NCBI GenBank assembly: GCA_963969495.1
Contig: OZ018325.1
Coordinates: forward strand, 201,343,446-201,407,445
Direction: 5' to 3'
DNA length: 64,000 nt
Source of the DNA: Ceratothoa steindachneri
Taxonomy: Eukaryota > Arthropoda > Malacostraca > Isopoda > Cymothoidae
The notes beneath the pieces were generated by a model. It worked only from the letters and a program-made list of their open reading frames with translations. It was not told the origin of the DNA and did no database searches. Below, piece by piece: positions 36,980 to 49,227 of the stretch. Each line of letters starts with the position of its first letter. Within the stretch, counting starts at the first letter, position 1. The position numbers and the translations under genes were made by a program.

Positions 36980-37215
36980 ATCAATCATATTGTGAAAAAA
37001 TGAGTCAGTTTGTTAAACAAGGATGATAGCTCTTAAAACCCAGTTGTTTACTGTTTAATAAATGTGTTTCTAAGTCTTAAACTTTTTTAGTTCTTAGGAT
37101 AGATTCTAATAGTTTGTCAACGAAAGAAGTGAAACTAATAGTTCGTTGGTTCTGCTTTTTGCCCTTTTTTGAAAATTGCCGTAACATTTGTGATTATATA
37201 AAGCTTCAGATTCTA
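36980..37215 (-). pseudogene. LINE reverse transcriptase fragment, strongly decayed
   Basis: Read on the minus strand, 'FSKKGKKQNQRTISFTSFVD' then 'KLLESILRTKK' (37190-37080) resembles the first conserved RT block of non-LTR elements (FKKG..NYRPISL..). It is followed by 'LLNSKQLGFKSYHPCLTN' near 37060-37010, the next block. Upstream remains to about 37290 may be the preceding linker. There are stops within both blocks. Confidence 0.6.
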
Positions 37216-37219
37216 GAAC

Positions 37220-37990
37220 ATCTTAATTTAGGGACTCTTTCGAAAATAAATATCATGAATCAGTGAGAGCTCATTTGTGTATTTCTTCTATTATGTAACA
37301 TATATTTCAGCAAGATAGACATCTTTAAATGTGAAAGCTTCTAAATATTTTATATTCAAAATCTATTCGATGTTTTGCGAATCACTAAACAATGTCCTAC
37401 TTTGTTTTTAAATGGATCAATTTCTCCCGGAATGACTTTCTTTTCTTTTTCACACTAGAAGATAACATCTTTGGATTTTATTCACATGACTGCACATTTC
37501 GTACCAGCCTCTTCGCACCCATTCACTTATTTTTGTCTTGTTGCCTCCATTAAATATAATTTATTTGTTTTTCATCACTTAAATCGCGCTAAACAATATG
37601 ATAATATCTGTTTCTTTCTCCAATCGCATTCATTATGGCATTGTTAAGCACCAGAGGAACCTTCGTGAGAGTAGGGTTGTTTTTAATCTTCGGTACACAC
37701 CAATTTTTATGAACGTAAAACTGTGCATAAATTTATCACAAATCGCGGCTGCATCATAAAAGTTCAGCGATAATCATCAAAATTGCAGTTTCTGAAGTTA
37801 GGGATACTTAGCTTTCTAATTTTCATTTCACTACATGCTTTTCATTTATAAAAGATTGTTATGGTCGCCCACACTTATATGCTAGCTGACGTAAACGCCT
37901 TCAATAAAGTTATATTCTGTAGTTATGACTACGTCTAAATGATTTAGTTGGAAAGTGGGCTCCCTAACGGGCTGAAGCGAACAAACTTTC
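37220..37990. other. No confident gene; possible upstream LINE remains
   Basis: The minus strand may continue the decayed LINE towards its endonuclease, but I cannot support individual motifs. Confidence 0.3.
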
Positions 37991-37994
37991 ATTT

Positions 37995-38325
37995 AGAAAG
38001 CGACGCAGACGCATTCCCTCAGCATCCCTTTGTCACCTTCAAAATCTAAATCGACGCAATCGCATTTGCCCTGATCCCTTCTCACTTTCAAAGTCTAAGG
38101 CGAGACAGACGCGTTCCCTCAGCATCCAATCTGCCACCGTCAAAGTGTAAGGTGACGCAGACGCAAATGCATTCCATCAATATCTCTTCTCTTACCTTCA
38201 AAGTATAAATAGACGCAGACGCATACATATTCCATCATGCTCTCCACTTTCAATGTCTAAGACTAAGGCTACGCAGACGCATTTCCTTATTAGCCCTTCT
38301 GTCTCTTTCTAACAGACAGCCTCAT
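37995..38325 (+). repeat. Minisatellite, period about 50 bp, about six units
   Basis: Each unit contains 'GACGCAGACGCATTCC' and 'ACTTTCAAAGTCTAAG', with lengths of 49-58 bases. Confidence 0.85.
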
Positions 38326-38329
38326 ATTG

Positions 38330-39209
38330 CCTTTTTAAATGAATTCCATCGCGTTAAAATGAGTAATTTTTATCTAAGTGACTCCAATAATTCTGGAAAC
38401 TGACACCTATTTCGTTTATGTAGATTGCTTTAACATTTTTGCAGTGTAGTCGCCTGGTCAATCTTTAAGTATCCAATTAAAAAACGTAGTTTTTTTTACT
38501 ACCAGTGATTTTTTTATATGAAGTACAAGGCAACGAGCTCGTATCTCGCAGAACCTTAGTAAGGAGAAATCATTAAAGAAAATAGCAAAGGTAGAAGAAG
38601 ACATCGGCTTGGGAGGAGGCACTGGTGCCTGGAGGGTGCGCCATCCCCACAGTTTTCCGTTGTAGCAGGAACATTCTACTCCTGCTGCACAATCCACCCC
38701 ATTATGGGGAGTAGAGGAAGAAGAAGGGAGAATAACAAAGACAAGAAAGAGTGCCAGCTTCTCATCGGGCACTGAGGTCGGCAAGGCGCGCCGCTCCTCC
38801 AAGTACCAGATTCAACAGTCTAGAAAAATCAACCCCTTTGAGGGACTTACCATTAAAATAAGAGTTTTCTGTAAGTGTAACTCTCCACGGGAACTCCTGC
38901 AGTGAACTCCTAAATTGATCCGCCTGATGAAAACAACTTCTCTTCGCCTTTCTTGATGAAATTCAGGAACTTGGTTAGAATCAGGGAATGAATGACCTAT
39001 AAGATTAAGCGATGCTGTTCCAATACGTGATCTACCAACTTTTTTAATCTACACTTCTATAGTTAAGAGGTTGCATTGAGATAATAATGAATTGTAAGTT
39101 TATTAGCAAAAAATACATGTTAAAACTAAAAATTAAGAACACAATAAAACATAATTTTAAAAATTTAACGGAAAATAAATTTAACATCATTCATAAAATC
39201 AGAGTACTT
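38330..39209. other. No gene recognised; one unremarkable frame at 38802-38458 (minus)
   Basis: The 114-residue minus-strand frame has no motif I recognise and no supporting context. The rest is AT-rich and empty. Confidence 0.35.
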
Positions 39210-39240
39210 AACCTAACCTAGATTAGGTTAGGTTAGGTTT
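39210..39240. repeat. Short interstitial TTAGG-type telomeric motif
   Basis: Two CCTAA units are followed, after AGA, by three TTAGG units (TTAGGTTAGGTTAGG), meeting head to head. TTAGG is the canonical arthropod telomere repeat, which supports the arthropod assignment. Confidence 0.7.
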
Positions 39241-39244
39241 AGTT

Positions 39245-39960
39245 GGCTTACAAAACAAAAGCGATAAATAGGAGTATTTATATCAAAAATTTATAGATAA
39301 ATTTCTTTATCATACGTAGAGCTGCAACGAGTGCAGACGAACTTAGGATTGGGCATCGTAAAGTAAACAACACTATACGAAAAAGGTACAAACGAAAATA
39401 ATATGGCGACGGAAGGGCAACTAAAAAATAATTAGGGTTTCCTGACGAAGCAGAATCAAGTATCATTTTAAACTTACAATATCTTTTAACGATAGCAACC
39501 ACTATAATAATTAGTGAAAATATAATACCAAATGAGCACATAGACAAAGTTCAGAGCACAAGGCAAATATTTTGGCGAGCAATAAAAGCACCTGCTTACA
39601 ACAGTTCAAAGCGGCGGCTAATTAGTAGTATTGGTATATTATTAGTAGATATTTAGAAACGAAAACGAACGATGACAGCTTTGAGAGAATGTGTCTGAAA
39701 GAAGGTTTATAAAGTAAATTGTAAAGACAGCATACATAAATAAAAATGTGTGGAAAATGCATATTCCAGGTAATCGCTATAGAGCGCTAGATCCTAAAGA
39801 GCGAACACATCGCCTGAACCCTCGTCAGGATGGATTCTCATGGGCCAAAGCGACCGTTTGGTTTACTTTCCACAAAGGCCGCCTCTTTGGTTGCAGCAAG
39901 CGATCCTCTTGATATGCTTCGGCCTCACAAATGGTCAATCAACAACATGGCATTGAATTA
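39245..39960. other. No gene recognised
   Basis: An unremarkable minus-strand frame of 89 residues (39547-39278) has a hydrophobic start but no known motif. Confidence 0.4.
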
Positions 39961-41300
39961 TTCCTTCACTGGGTGCTGGTTAAGTGTGTGGTCTTCCGTC
40001 TGGAGGCTTGTTAATTGTGTAGGCCGCCCTCTGGGTGTTGGATAAGTGTGCGGTTTATTGTCTGGGTGCTGGTTAATCGTGCGGTCTATCGTCCTGGTGC
40101 TGGATAATTGTGTGATCTACGTCTGTGTGCTAATTAATTGTGTGATCTACGTCTGTGTGCTAATTAATTGTGCGTTTACACTCTGGGTGATGGTTAATCA
40201 TGTGGTTTATCCTCTTGTTGCTGGTTAAGTGTGTGGTGTAAACTCTGGGTGTTGATTAATTGTACGGTCTACCGTATGTGTGCTTGTTAATTGTGCAGTC
40301 GACCGTCTGGCTGCTGGCTAAAGGTGTGGTGTAGTCTTAATGCTGATTAAGTGTATGGTCTATCGTCTGGGTGGTGGTTAATTGTGCGGTCTACTGTCCG
40401 AGTGTTAGTTAAGTGCTTGATCTACCGTCTAGATACTAATTGTGTGGTATACCATCTGTGTGATTTAATTGTGGGTGCTGGTTAAGCATGCGGTCTATCG
40501 TCTGGGTGTTGTTTAATGGTCTGGTCTACCGTATGTTTGCTATTTAAGTGTGTAGTCTTCCCCCTGGGTGCTGATTAAGTGTGTACTCTGCGTTTTGGTG
40601 CTGGTTAAGTATGCACTTTACTGTCTGTTTGATGATTTAGTGTGAGGTCAACCATCTCGGTGCTGGGTGAGTCTGCGGTCTATCGTATGGGTGCCTCTTA
40701 ACTGTAATGTCAACAATCTGGGTGGTAGGTAAGTTTGTGTTATACCTTCTGGACCATATTTTAATGTGAGGTATAGCGTCTGAGTGCTGGGTAAGTTAAA
40801 TCTACCGTTAGGAGTGCTGTTTAGTTGTGAGAATGACCGTCTGGATGCTCGTTAAGGGAGCGTCCCTCCTTTCTTGGTGATAGTTTAGTGTGAGGTCTAC
40901 CGTCTGAGGGCTAGTTAAGCGCGAGGTCTACCTCCGAGGTCTGTGTTAAGTGTAAAGTCTACCAGCTGAGTGCTGATTAAGCTTGCAGCCTTTCGTCTGT
41001 GTACCGGTTAAGTGTTAGGTTTGCGCTATCGGTACTGATTAAGTATGCGGTCTAGCGTATAATAGTGGTTAATTGTGAGTTCTACAGTCTGGATGGTAGT
41101 TAATTGTGTGGTCTACCCTCTGGGTGCTGGTTAAGTGTGTGGTCTGCCGTATGAGTGTGGGTTAAGTGTGTGGTCTGCCGTATTAGTGCTGGTTAATTGT
41201 GTGGTCTATAATTTGGGTGGTGTTTAATTTGCGGTCTATCCTTTGAGTGCTGGTTAATAGTGTGTTCTACCGTCGAGGTCCGTGTTAAGCGTAAAGTCTA
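39960..41300 (+). repeat. Minisatellite, period about 31 bp, about 40 diverged units
   Basis: Consensus close to 'TGCTGGTTAATTGTGTGG' plus 'TCTACCGTCTGGG'. Unit length is mostly 31 with indels. The array ends directly against a Penelope-like RT fragment near 41300. Confidence 0.9.
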
Positions 41301-41960
41301 CGAAATTCTTCGTCAAATGCGGTCCACGTTGAGCAGTTCTTAATGGCTCTTCTTATGTATGAACTCATTACCGATTTTTTATAGTTCTCCGATGCATTCA
41401 CTTTTGGCGTTAAGGCATCGACCGAAGTCTGTCCCTTTTCGATAGACGGTGGTGGTATATTTTCCGTCGTTGTTTTGTTTTACGTCTACGTCCAGGAAGG
41501 GAATATGGCCACTTACACTTAATTCATATGTAAATTTGAGAACGGAATGCGATTATAAGGTCCTTTTGAGTTGTAGTAATTGGTGTTCATCATTAATTGT
41601 TAGGTATGTCATCAACGAATCTGGTGTAAATTTTGGGTGGCTTCGTCATTTTAGTTAAGAGCCTTTCTTCTAGGTTTACCATGTTGAAGTTTGCGAACGT
41701 AGAGCCTAGTGGTGATCCAAAAGCTACTCCGTCAATTTGACGGTAAGGTTTGCCATCTGGGATTCAAAATGGAGCTTCGGTTGTACATATTCTTAAAAGT
41801 TGTTTTAATATTTGGGGTTCCATTCGTGGTGGAGGCAGGTCGAGGTTTTCGTAAACGCACTTTGTAATTATTTTGATTGTTTCCTCTATTGGCACTAAAT
41901 GAAATAACTTCATAATGCAGCCTGTTGTCACTCTTTATTAGTGTAATATCATTCGCATTG
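41300..41960 (-). pseudogene. Penelope-like reverse transcriptase fragment
   Basis: Minus-strand motifs in order: 'VPIEETIKIITKCVYEN' near 41900-41855, 'PYRQIDGVAFGSPLGSTFAN' near 41750-41690, 'NMVNLEERLL', 'PKIYTRFVDDI' (catalytic box) near 41635-41605, 'SGHIPFLDVDVKQNNDGKYT' near 41505-41450, and 'SECIGEL' near 41395. This is the PLE palm and thumb. It has a frameshift near 41595 and stops near 41760 and 41375. The GIY-YIG domain that should follow is absent because the 31 bp minisatellite begins there. Confidence 0.85.
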
Positions 41961-41969
41961 CCTCCCCTC

Positions 41970-43850
41970 CACGTGGCTTTGTTGTGCCTGTGGATTAACT
42001 CTTAGCCCTAAATGTTTTCGCTCTAATGATATTCCTTTAAAATGGTTTTGTTTTGTTTTTGCACCCACCATATTCCATTCATATACATGGCGTTGTTGTT
42101 TATATATCGTTTTAAGGATGCACATGTCTGTTATTAGTTGCCTATTATTCTTTTTCCTGGTATTTTTATGTCTTGCTTTTTTGTGGTTTTTCCATTAGTT
42201 TGTACTATGTGATGGGCATTCCTTTCATATGTTTGTACCCTATATAAGGTTGTCTTCTCCATTTTCATGCCATTCCTTGAAAATGAACTTGCAAATATAG
42301 TTCGAAAGTGCTTGGATTCATCTTTTCATTTTCCTTTGGATTAATTTTGATATTATTGCTTTCCTCACGTGCTAATTTGTGAGTTTTTCCCTATATATAT
42401 ATAACAGTAACTGCAACAAAATGCTTGACTGACCCATACTGCAACAGATAAATATAGCGAGCCTTTGAGACTGTATCAAATGTCTCGTGAGGCAGAATGA
42501 AAGCATCTGAGAAAGAGGGAAGGAAACTAAAAATTACAACTCTAATTGATTCCTAAAATTAACGATAGACCAGATCCAAAGGTAAACTAAAATTTTTCCT
42601 CAGAATTTTCGACGGGTAATTTGGTAGGGGGTGGGGGCAAGCTCTCAAACTTACCTTTATATTCGCGGTTATAATGAAAAAGCTTGCCTTATAGACATTG
42701 CATCGGGCACCACTATTATAGGTGATGCTCCTCATCTATGTCAAGCAAGTGGCTGTATAAAATGATTACCTTTGTATTTATTAAAATGTTGAATTTGTTT
42801 ATGTACATATAACGATTTCCAAAGTTTACCAATGTCCATCCCTTGAACATTTTTTAATAATATTAACCCGACTGAAATCAATTCTATGTTCCTTTTCGAA
42901 AATATTTCTGTGTAAGTAACTGCCTTCTCATCCTAACGTAATTAAAATGGTTGATACGTCGTTGAAGATGGAAAGTTCTACCAATGCATGTCGAAAATTC
43001 AGCTCATAGATACAGCGACCTTCTTTTCGTGAGCCTGTAATTTTGTGTCGATTTAATTTTGTAAAATTATTTGAAAAAGAGGTTACAATATTTATTGGAG
43101 AAAATCCCAGAATCTCGTATTGGCAGGGCATTAAAAGAGTTTCAAATATCATTGTCACGTTTGTTTTCGCTTTTATTAATCTGTATGAAAAAATTTTCTT
43201 AGATTCCCTAACATTTTTTAGAGTTCTCTTTAGCCTAATTTAACAAAACATTGTTTAATGAGTTCGATCTTCTCGCAAACTCCATTAACCTGATCTGGAA
43301 ATTAAGGTGAGATAATATTCAAGAAAGCCTATCACAAACATTTTCAGAAAAAGAGCAAGTTTGGTTAGACTAGTGGATTATAATAGAATGAATGGTAAAA
43401 AATAAAAGTAGCAAGCAAATCAAAGAGAATAACGAAGCCCTTAAAAAAGTATCCCGATCCGCTACTTGTAGTCCGATTTGGCCGTTGTGGCTGGGATTTT
43501 AGAAACAAAATGGGCCAGAATGGGGAAATTTTCAGCCCATGCCCTGAAGAAATACTGCACACATTTTCTATGGGTAACACTTTAAAAATGTATTTGTACA
43601 GCGAAATGCGTCCGAAAGACGTAGTAAATTTAATGGGACGGTGCGGTGTAAGTAATCCATTATGATTATTTGCAATTTTATTACATAATGATTGATATCC
43701 CCCAGAGGCAAATAACAGGGGAAAGTTTGACCGTCTTTACTTTGGTTCAGGTTCTGGTAGTTGTGCCACCCTTTGCATCGGGATATAGCGCTATATGTTG
43801 TCTAATAAGTGAAAAATAAAAGCTATTTTGAAAAATAAAGACTTTTTATT
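41970..43850. other. No gene recognised
   Basis: AT-rich DNA. The part next to the PLE fragment may be its non-coding upstream region. Short frames near 42928-43243 have no known motif. Confidence 0.35.
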
Positions 43851-43857
43851 GGTACAT

Positions 43858-43925
43858 TTAGAGGCCTTGTTTCGGAGCATCACGCTCCCTCCTTCAGTTG
43901 TACAACAACTGACAAAATATCGCAT
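43858..43925 (-). other. PLE-type terminal stem-loop motif
   Basis: The minus strand reads 'ACTGAAGGAGG', then hairpin GGAGC-GTGAT-GCTCC, then GAAAC. This is the same arrangement as 22945-23010, and the strand matches the PLE fragment at 41300-41960. Confidence 0.5.
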
Positions 43926-43929
43926 TAGT

Positions 43930-45015
43930 ACGTTCTTAGGGTAATATTTGTTCAGTCGTTGTATATAGGTGGAGGATAGATCGTGATGCTCCTAAACAAT
44001 ACTGTAAATATGGCAATAAAAAGTCGTTATATTCAAAAGAGCTTTTATTTTCATTTAACTATCAATGCGAGAAATATTCGCAGTTTTGTTTTTATTTTGG
44101 CCTCTCTCGTTGCCTGCTCCCTGCAGCATTGGAAGAACACTTTTTTACTACTGCATCTCACCTCTACTTCCACACACATCGAAAATTCTTCGTTACTCAC
44201 ACTGTCCATATTCTCCTTTCCTAAATATCATTTTCGAAGTCATTTCCCATCGGGAGATTTCAAGCATTTATATCATGTGGCCTGAAAGCCCAATGACACA
44301 AGCAAAAATTATGTGGAGCTCCGTGATTAATATGGGATAAAGAGGTTCAATGGTAAGAGTACGTTTAAAGTCACTTATGTGCATTGACCTCAAACTGTGG
44401 AAAAGGTTTTATCATTGTATTTCTCACTCATCTTGTCACAAAAACCATTACCGTTGAAATTAACAGTCGATTCACTTATCTTTGCAGCGCCTTCGGTCAC
44501 AAGGATTCGCTCCTTTAGCAAGATGCGGTTCGGATCCCCTTTTGACAGGGGCACCGCCGCAGACGGCAATGAATACAGGTTCATTGCCCTCTGAGCTCCT
44601 GGCTCAGACTGTCTCGTCTTATCCCCCGGTGCCTTCAACAGGAATTCATTCTAGACACGGAAGGACCAAAATAGAAAGGCAAAAATCTAAAGGTAAGAAT
44701 CGACCTTTTCTCTCATATACTTCATCAGTTTTCTCGAAGATAAAGCTTTTAATACACCACGGCAAATGTAAGGTTTGAATAACTAACATGAAGCACTGTG
44801 AGCGACAGTGTCTTCCAGATGTGCCCAAAAGCAGAACTATGGCTGCGGAAGGAAGATGCTAGCCATCTTCATCTCATCGATGCTGCTTCTGGCAAAATTC
44901 CACCAACTCCAGTTTGTTGCTAAATTAATAAGCATCAGGGGTGTGGCCAGAGTGCCGCCGCTGATAAATATAAGTCATCACACATCCACGCTCTCCCCCA
45001 CCCTATCCCATCTGT
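43930..45015. other. No gene recognised
   Basis: Several short overlapping frames occur (43983-44340, 44390-44778), none with recognisable motifs or consistent context. Confidence 0.35.
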
Positions 45016-45019
45016 TTAA

Positions 45020-45480
45020 TCATGTAATGCAATTAAAATAGGACACACCCAACACATGCCCAACATTTGCACACCGAAGACAAGACCTATAGATGCTCAA
45101 AGTGCTAAGGCTGCGAATATTGCCTTCCGAGGTGAGGCATCGGTCTAAAACAAAAACAAGGAAACGGTGCGAATTCACTACCTCCAGATGAGCCCCGTTT
45201 AGGAACAAGTCCCGCCGGAGTAGAGCCGTGGATACAGGCAGAAATTAACCACTTTAGTCTTCTATAAGGAAAACCGAAACCTGTCCACTTCAGCGCAGCG
45301 AGAGATATGGTTGGAGTCGACGCGTGTAGCTGCACTGCCGCTGCCTGAAAAGATGTAGTTATAGGGAATAAAAAAAGAAGACATCATGTTGGATGTAAAT
45401 CGCGCATGACTGCCCCCCACCCACTTGTTGTGTGGTCGCAAAGCCCTTATACCCTTGCATAGCCACCGAGCCAAGGTTCA
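45020..45480 (-). pseudogene. LINE reverse transcriptase C-terminal fragment
   Basis: The minus strand yields 'KTKVVNFCLYPRLYSGGT' near 45260-45210 and 'LFLNGAHLEVVNSHRFLVFV' then 'LDRCLTSEGNIRSLS' (45215-45085). This is the RT thumb-region pattern 'N-G..LEvV-sHRFLgv-LDrrLT'. It resembles the minus-strand LINE at 7360-7180, so the two copies probably belong to one family. Frames are broken. Confidence 0.65.
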
Positions 45481-46975
45481 CCCCAAGGAGAAGGATGCCA
45501 TCTGGGACGAGGGAACTCCCGGGATCATCTCCACCTCAGGAGGGTCTTCCAACTGGTCATTCCGCCAAGATGTCGGGTATCCAGTGATGGGTAGCCCGTC
45601 CCGGACGTCATTGGGATCGCCACCCCGACCTGCATTGCGAATAAAATTAGATCGGGTTTGTCAGCCCCCATCAACGTGACAAACCTCGGGATCAACTAGA
45701 TGTCGCGGCAAAGCACAGGGCACTACGCAGACCTTTACCTTACTAAGGGGGTTGAGGTGGTTCATCTGGACTCATCGGGGGGCGAGGCACTGCGTTCTCA
45801 GCTGCTTCGCCGTTTTCTTGGCGGGCACCTGAGAAAGGGAATTCGCTGGGAGGCAACTCTCCAAATCGAAGTAAGGAGAAGAGGAGGGGGGGCTGAACCT
45901 GTGGCATTTGGAGACGGGCACCACCTTATCCGATAGAAAAATTTTCGGGTGTCCTGAGATGGTATAAGAGGAGGAGCGCCACTAGACTAGAGTCGCCCGA
46001 AAGCAACTCTGCACAAGGGGGTAACGGGGAAAACCACGAACATGTATCTATTGGAGAGGGAAACCAACCTCCTCGCTGGGAGAAACTTAGAAAAGCCCAT
46101 TGGCATGCATAGGGGTGGGAGCACCTCCTTAGGGGGATTTAATGAAATTAACTTGGTGACTTCAGTAAGAAGGGTACAGGGATTTATATCGAATTACCCC
46201 AAAAGTTTATAAATCTCCCCGAATATTTTTAAGATTTGAAGACGAAGGCAAAATATTTCCGCCACGACAGCTACCTTCCTGGGTATGAGTACCCACATAG
46301 GGATAGTAGTACTCCACGTCGCGGTATGTGGTTAAGGAACATGAGAAAAAGAGGGTATGTTGTGCCGTGAAGAAGGGAAGAGGAATGATGAGGGTGTTGT
46401 TATTGGTTCTGTGCATGATCATGCGTCAAGGGGCTAATTACCCCTTGTTGGTTGAGGGTCAGCTTATTCACTCAGGTGGTGACGCCGCTGGAAGTTTTCC
46501 ATTGGCGCTCACTGGGAGCGAGGCCGTGCCTCGACGCTAGAAGTCCAACGTCGAGTACACTAGGCCGGCGAAAGCGCCGACTCTTCCTTATAAAGTGGGA
46601 TAAACGCGCATCGACGTTCGGATTAGTTGAACGCGGTCCGCGACTCTCCCGCACATTACCGAAACACGTCGAGGTAGTTGTGGGAGAGCAGCAACCCATG
46701 TCCAGGTTTAGTCGCTCTCCAGGAATCGTGGCCGAAGTCGCCTTTTGGATTCTCCACTCTTACACATCTTTATTTCTAACTTCATGACTTTCTTTACGCC
46801 CCACTTTTCGAAGACATCTTCTGACTGGAATCTCCGTTATTTTTTTTACAACTACTACAAACACTAATAATAATAATCATTATCATCTCAAAGCCCTTTC
46901 AAGATCTGTTTCACCGTTTGAGTATCATTTTGTCTCGTCATTTCTTGTGTCTTCTCCGATTCTACATTTTGCTTC
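45481..46975. other. GC-rich tract without a recognised gene
   Basis: 45480-46780 is markedly more GC-rich than its surroundings, with frames open on both strands but no motif I can name. It may be a 5' LINE region. From 46800 to 46975 the DNA is AT-rich. Confidence 0.35.
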
Positions 46976-47154
46976 TTGGTCAGAATCACTTTTAAGGATT
47001 CGAGAAATCCGCATCCATTTCACCCCGTAACAAATTTAGGTCTTTTTCTATACTTTGGTGACATTATAGAACCATTGTTTGCCTCTATATTTATTCTTAA
47101 AATTTCATTTTCGAATAAGTTTGTTTCGAAAAAAAAAGGTGTGCTGACCTGCAG

Positions 47155-48523
47155 AGGCGCGTGCCCTCACTTATTCTGAATAGCCTAGCTTAGACTAGCC
47201 TAGCATAGCGTAGTATTGTCTAACATATCATAGCCTAGAATAGCCAAGCCTAAACTTACCTAGTATAGCATAGCATATCATAGCCAAGCATAGCATTTCC
47301 TACCCTGTTTTAGCCTAGTATAGCCAAGCCTAACTAAACACAGGATAGCCTAGCCTAAAATAGAATAGCCCTGAGGTGCCGGGCCTGACCTATCCTAGCT
47401 TAGTATAATCTAGCTAGCCTGGTATAACGTAGTATAGTATAGCACACTTTATCTTAACTTAGCTTAGTATAGCCTAGCCTAAAATAGAATAGCCTTGAGG
47501 TGCCGGGCCTGACATAGCCTAGCTTAGTATAATCTAGCTAGCCTAGTATAACCTAGCACAGTATAGCACACTTTATCCTAACTTAGTTTAGTATAACCTA
47601 GCCTATCGTATCTTAGTATCGCCTAGCCTAGCTTAGTAGACCTTAGTCTAACCTAGCATATTATAGTATAGCCTAACTTAGCCTAGCCTAGTATAGCCTT
47701 GCCTAGCGTAGCATTGCCTACTGTAGACTAGCTTACTATAGCCTAACCTAGCTTAACCAGGTATGGCATAGCATTGCATGCCAGAGCCTAGCCTAGCGTC
47801 GCTTAGAGTAGCCTAGCCTAGTATAGCCAAGCTAGATAAGGCTACTATAGCTTAACTACTATATCCTTGCATACGATAGCCTAGCCTAGCATACTATAGG
47901 CTAGCTTAGTCTAGCCTATCTTAGCATAACCACACCTAACTTAATATAGCCAAGCATATCATAATATAACATGGCCTAGTATACCCTAGACTAGTATAGC
48001 ATACCATACCTTAGACTACAATAACCTTGCATAGCTTAGCCTATTATAGCTTCAGTTAGCTAGCCTATCGTAGCCTAACATAGTATTACCTAGCCTAGCC
48101 TAGCATAGCCCTTCCTAGCCTATTATACTTTAGCTGCCCTAGCGCTGTCTAGCCTAGTATAGGTTAGCATAGCTTAGCCTAGCATAGTATAACCTAGCCT
48201 AGCATCAACTATCCTAGACAGGTATAGGTTATATTATCCTATTATACCCTAGTCAAGCATAGCTTAGTATTGTCTAGCCTAACATACTATATGTTATCCT
48301 AGCATAACATTTTATTCCCTAAATTTGCATAATATATCTTACCCTTTACAATATATCTTAGCCTAGCATAGTATAGCCTATTCTATGCTTGCCCAGCAGA
48401 GTGTAGCATATTATAGCTTAGTCTAGTCTAACAGAGTATCTGCCGAATAGTTATGATGTTATTACAAAAACAAAAAAAAACGTGGACCGACTAACATAGT
48501 GAGATGTAGAGTCGCTCGCGACT
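47155..48523 (-). mobile_element. Short-TIR satellite-bearing element, copy 2 (inverted relative of 16439-18907)
   Basis: Ends AGGCGCGTGC (47155) and GCTCGCGACT (48514-48523) correspond to the inverted repeats of copy 1 with one change each. On the minus strand it has the same order: 'GTCGCGAGCGACTC', 'CTACATCTCACTATG', a piece of the 125 bp unit (48445-48475), then a pentamer array (48440-47165). It lacks the second block of 125 bp repeats. Confidence 0.65.
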
Positions 48524-49186
48524 AAAAATTCAGGGTAATTTTTTTTTACCATATGAAGTTTGTTCTGTAGCATTTATCTCAAATCGACTATTATGACTCA
48601 AACATTTGAAGCATGTCACTTCATTCACATCAGTTGACTATTAACCTGCAAACAATGTGGATGTGTAGTCATTATTATCGAGTATCCTACCTGAGGACAG
48701 GTTATAGAAAACATTACGAGGATCATTAATACATTCAGTGACAACAAATTTTGGTTAATTTTCGGATTAAGCCTGGCCTCGAATTTTGTGGGCCCTTTGT
48801 TATAAATATCTCTATTTTTTAAAAATACGCAAATGCGCTAGAGATATATATAGTATAATAGCACTTTCACTATTTAATGTGGGCAAATTACTAATTATGA
48901 TGTTATGGCGAAAAATAAAGTGACCCCTATCGTGGGATGCTTATATGTCTGAAGTCGAGCAACGCGGTAGAAAAACTAGAGGCCTAACGATATTTAGCAA
49001 TTGCTTTTTTAATTCGAATCTAATGTTAGGCTTTCGATTGAGGAATATTACGAGTTTATTTAAATACCGAAATTACCTTAAGAATGATATATAATACAAT
49101 ATGATGCGATGCAATAGCATAACAAAAAAAAACCGTGTTTTGTAATTTGCCCAAGAAAAACATTGTATTAAAAAACAATTGTTTTT

Positions 49187-49188
<2 letters not shown>
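48524..49188. other. No gene recognised
   Basis: AT-rich sequence with no coding signal. Confidence 0.4.

Positions 49189-49225
<37 letters not shown>
49189..49225. repeat. (TA)n microsatellite
   Basis: A TA run abutting the left end of the MITE-like element. Confidence 0.95.

Positions 49226-49227
<2 letters not shown>

Noticed and set aside
38458..38802. 114-codon minus-strand frame
   Set aside because: No motif, signal peptide or context; length alone is not enough.
45425..46787. Overlapping GC-rich frames considered as a possible host gene
   Set aside because: Frames are open on both strands, with no conserved motif, splice pattern or homology that I recognise.
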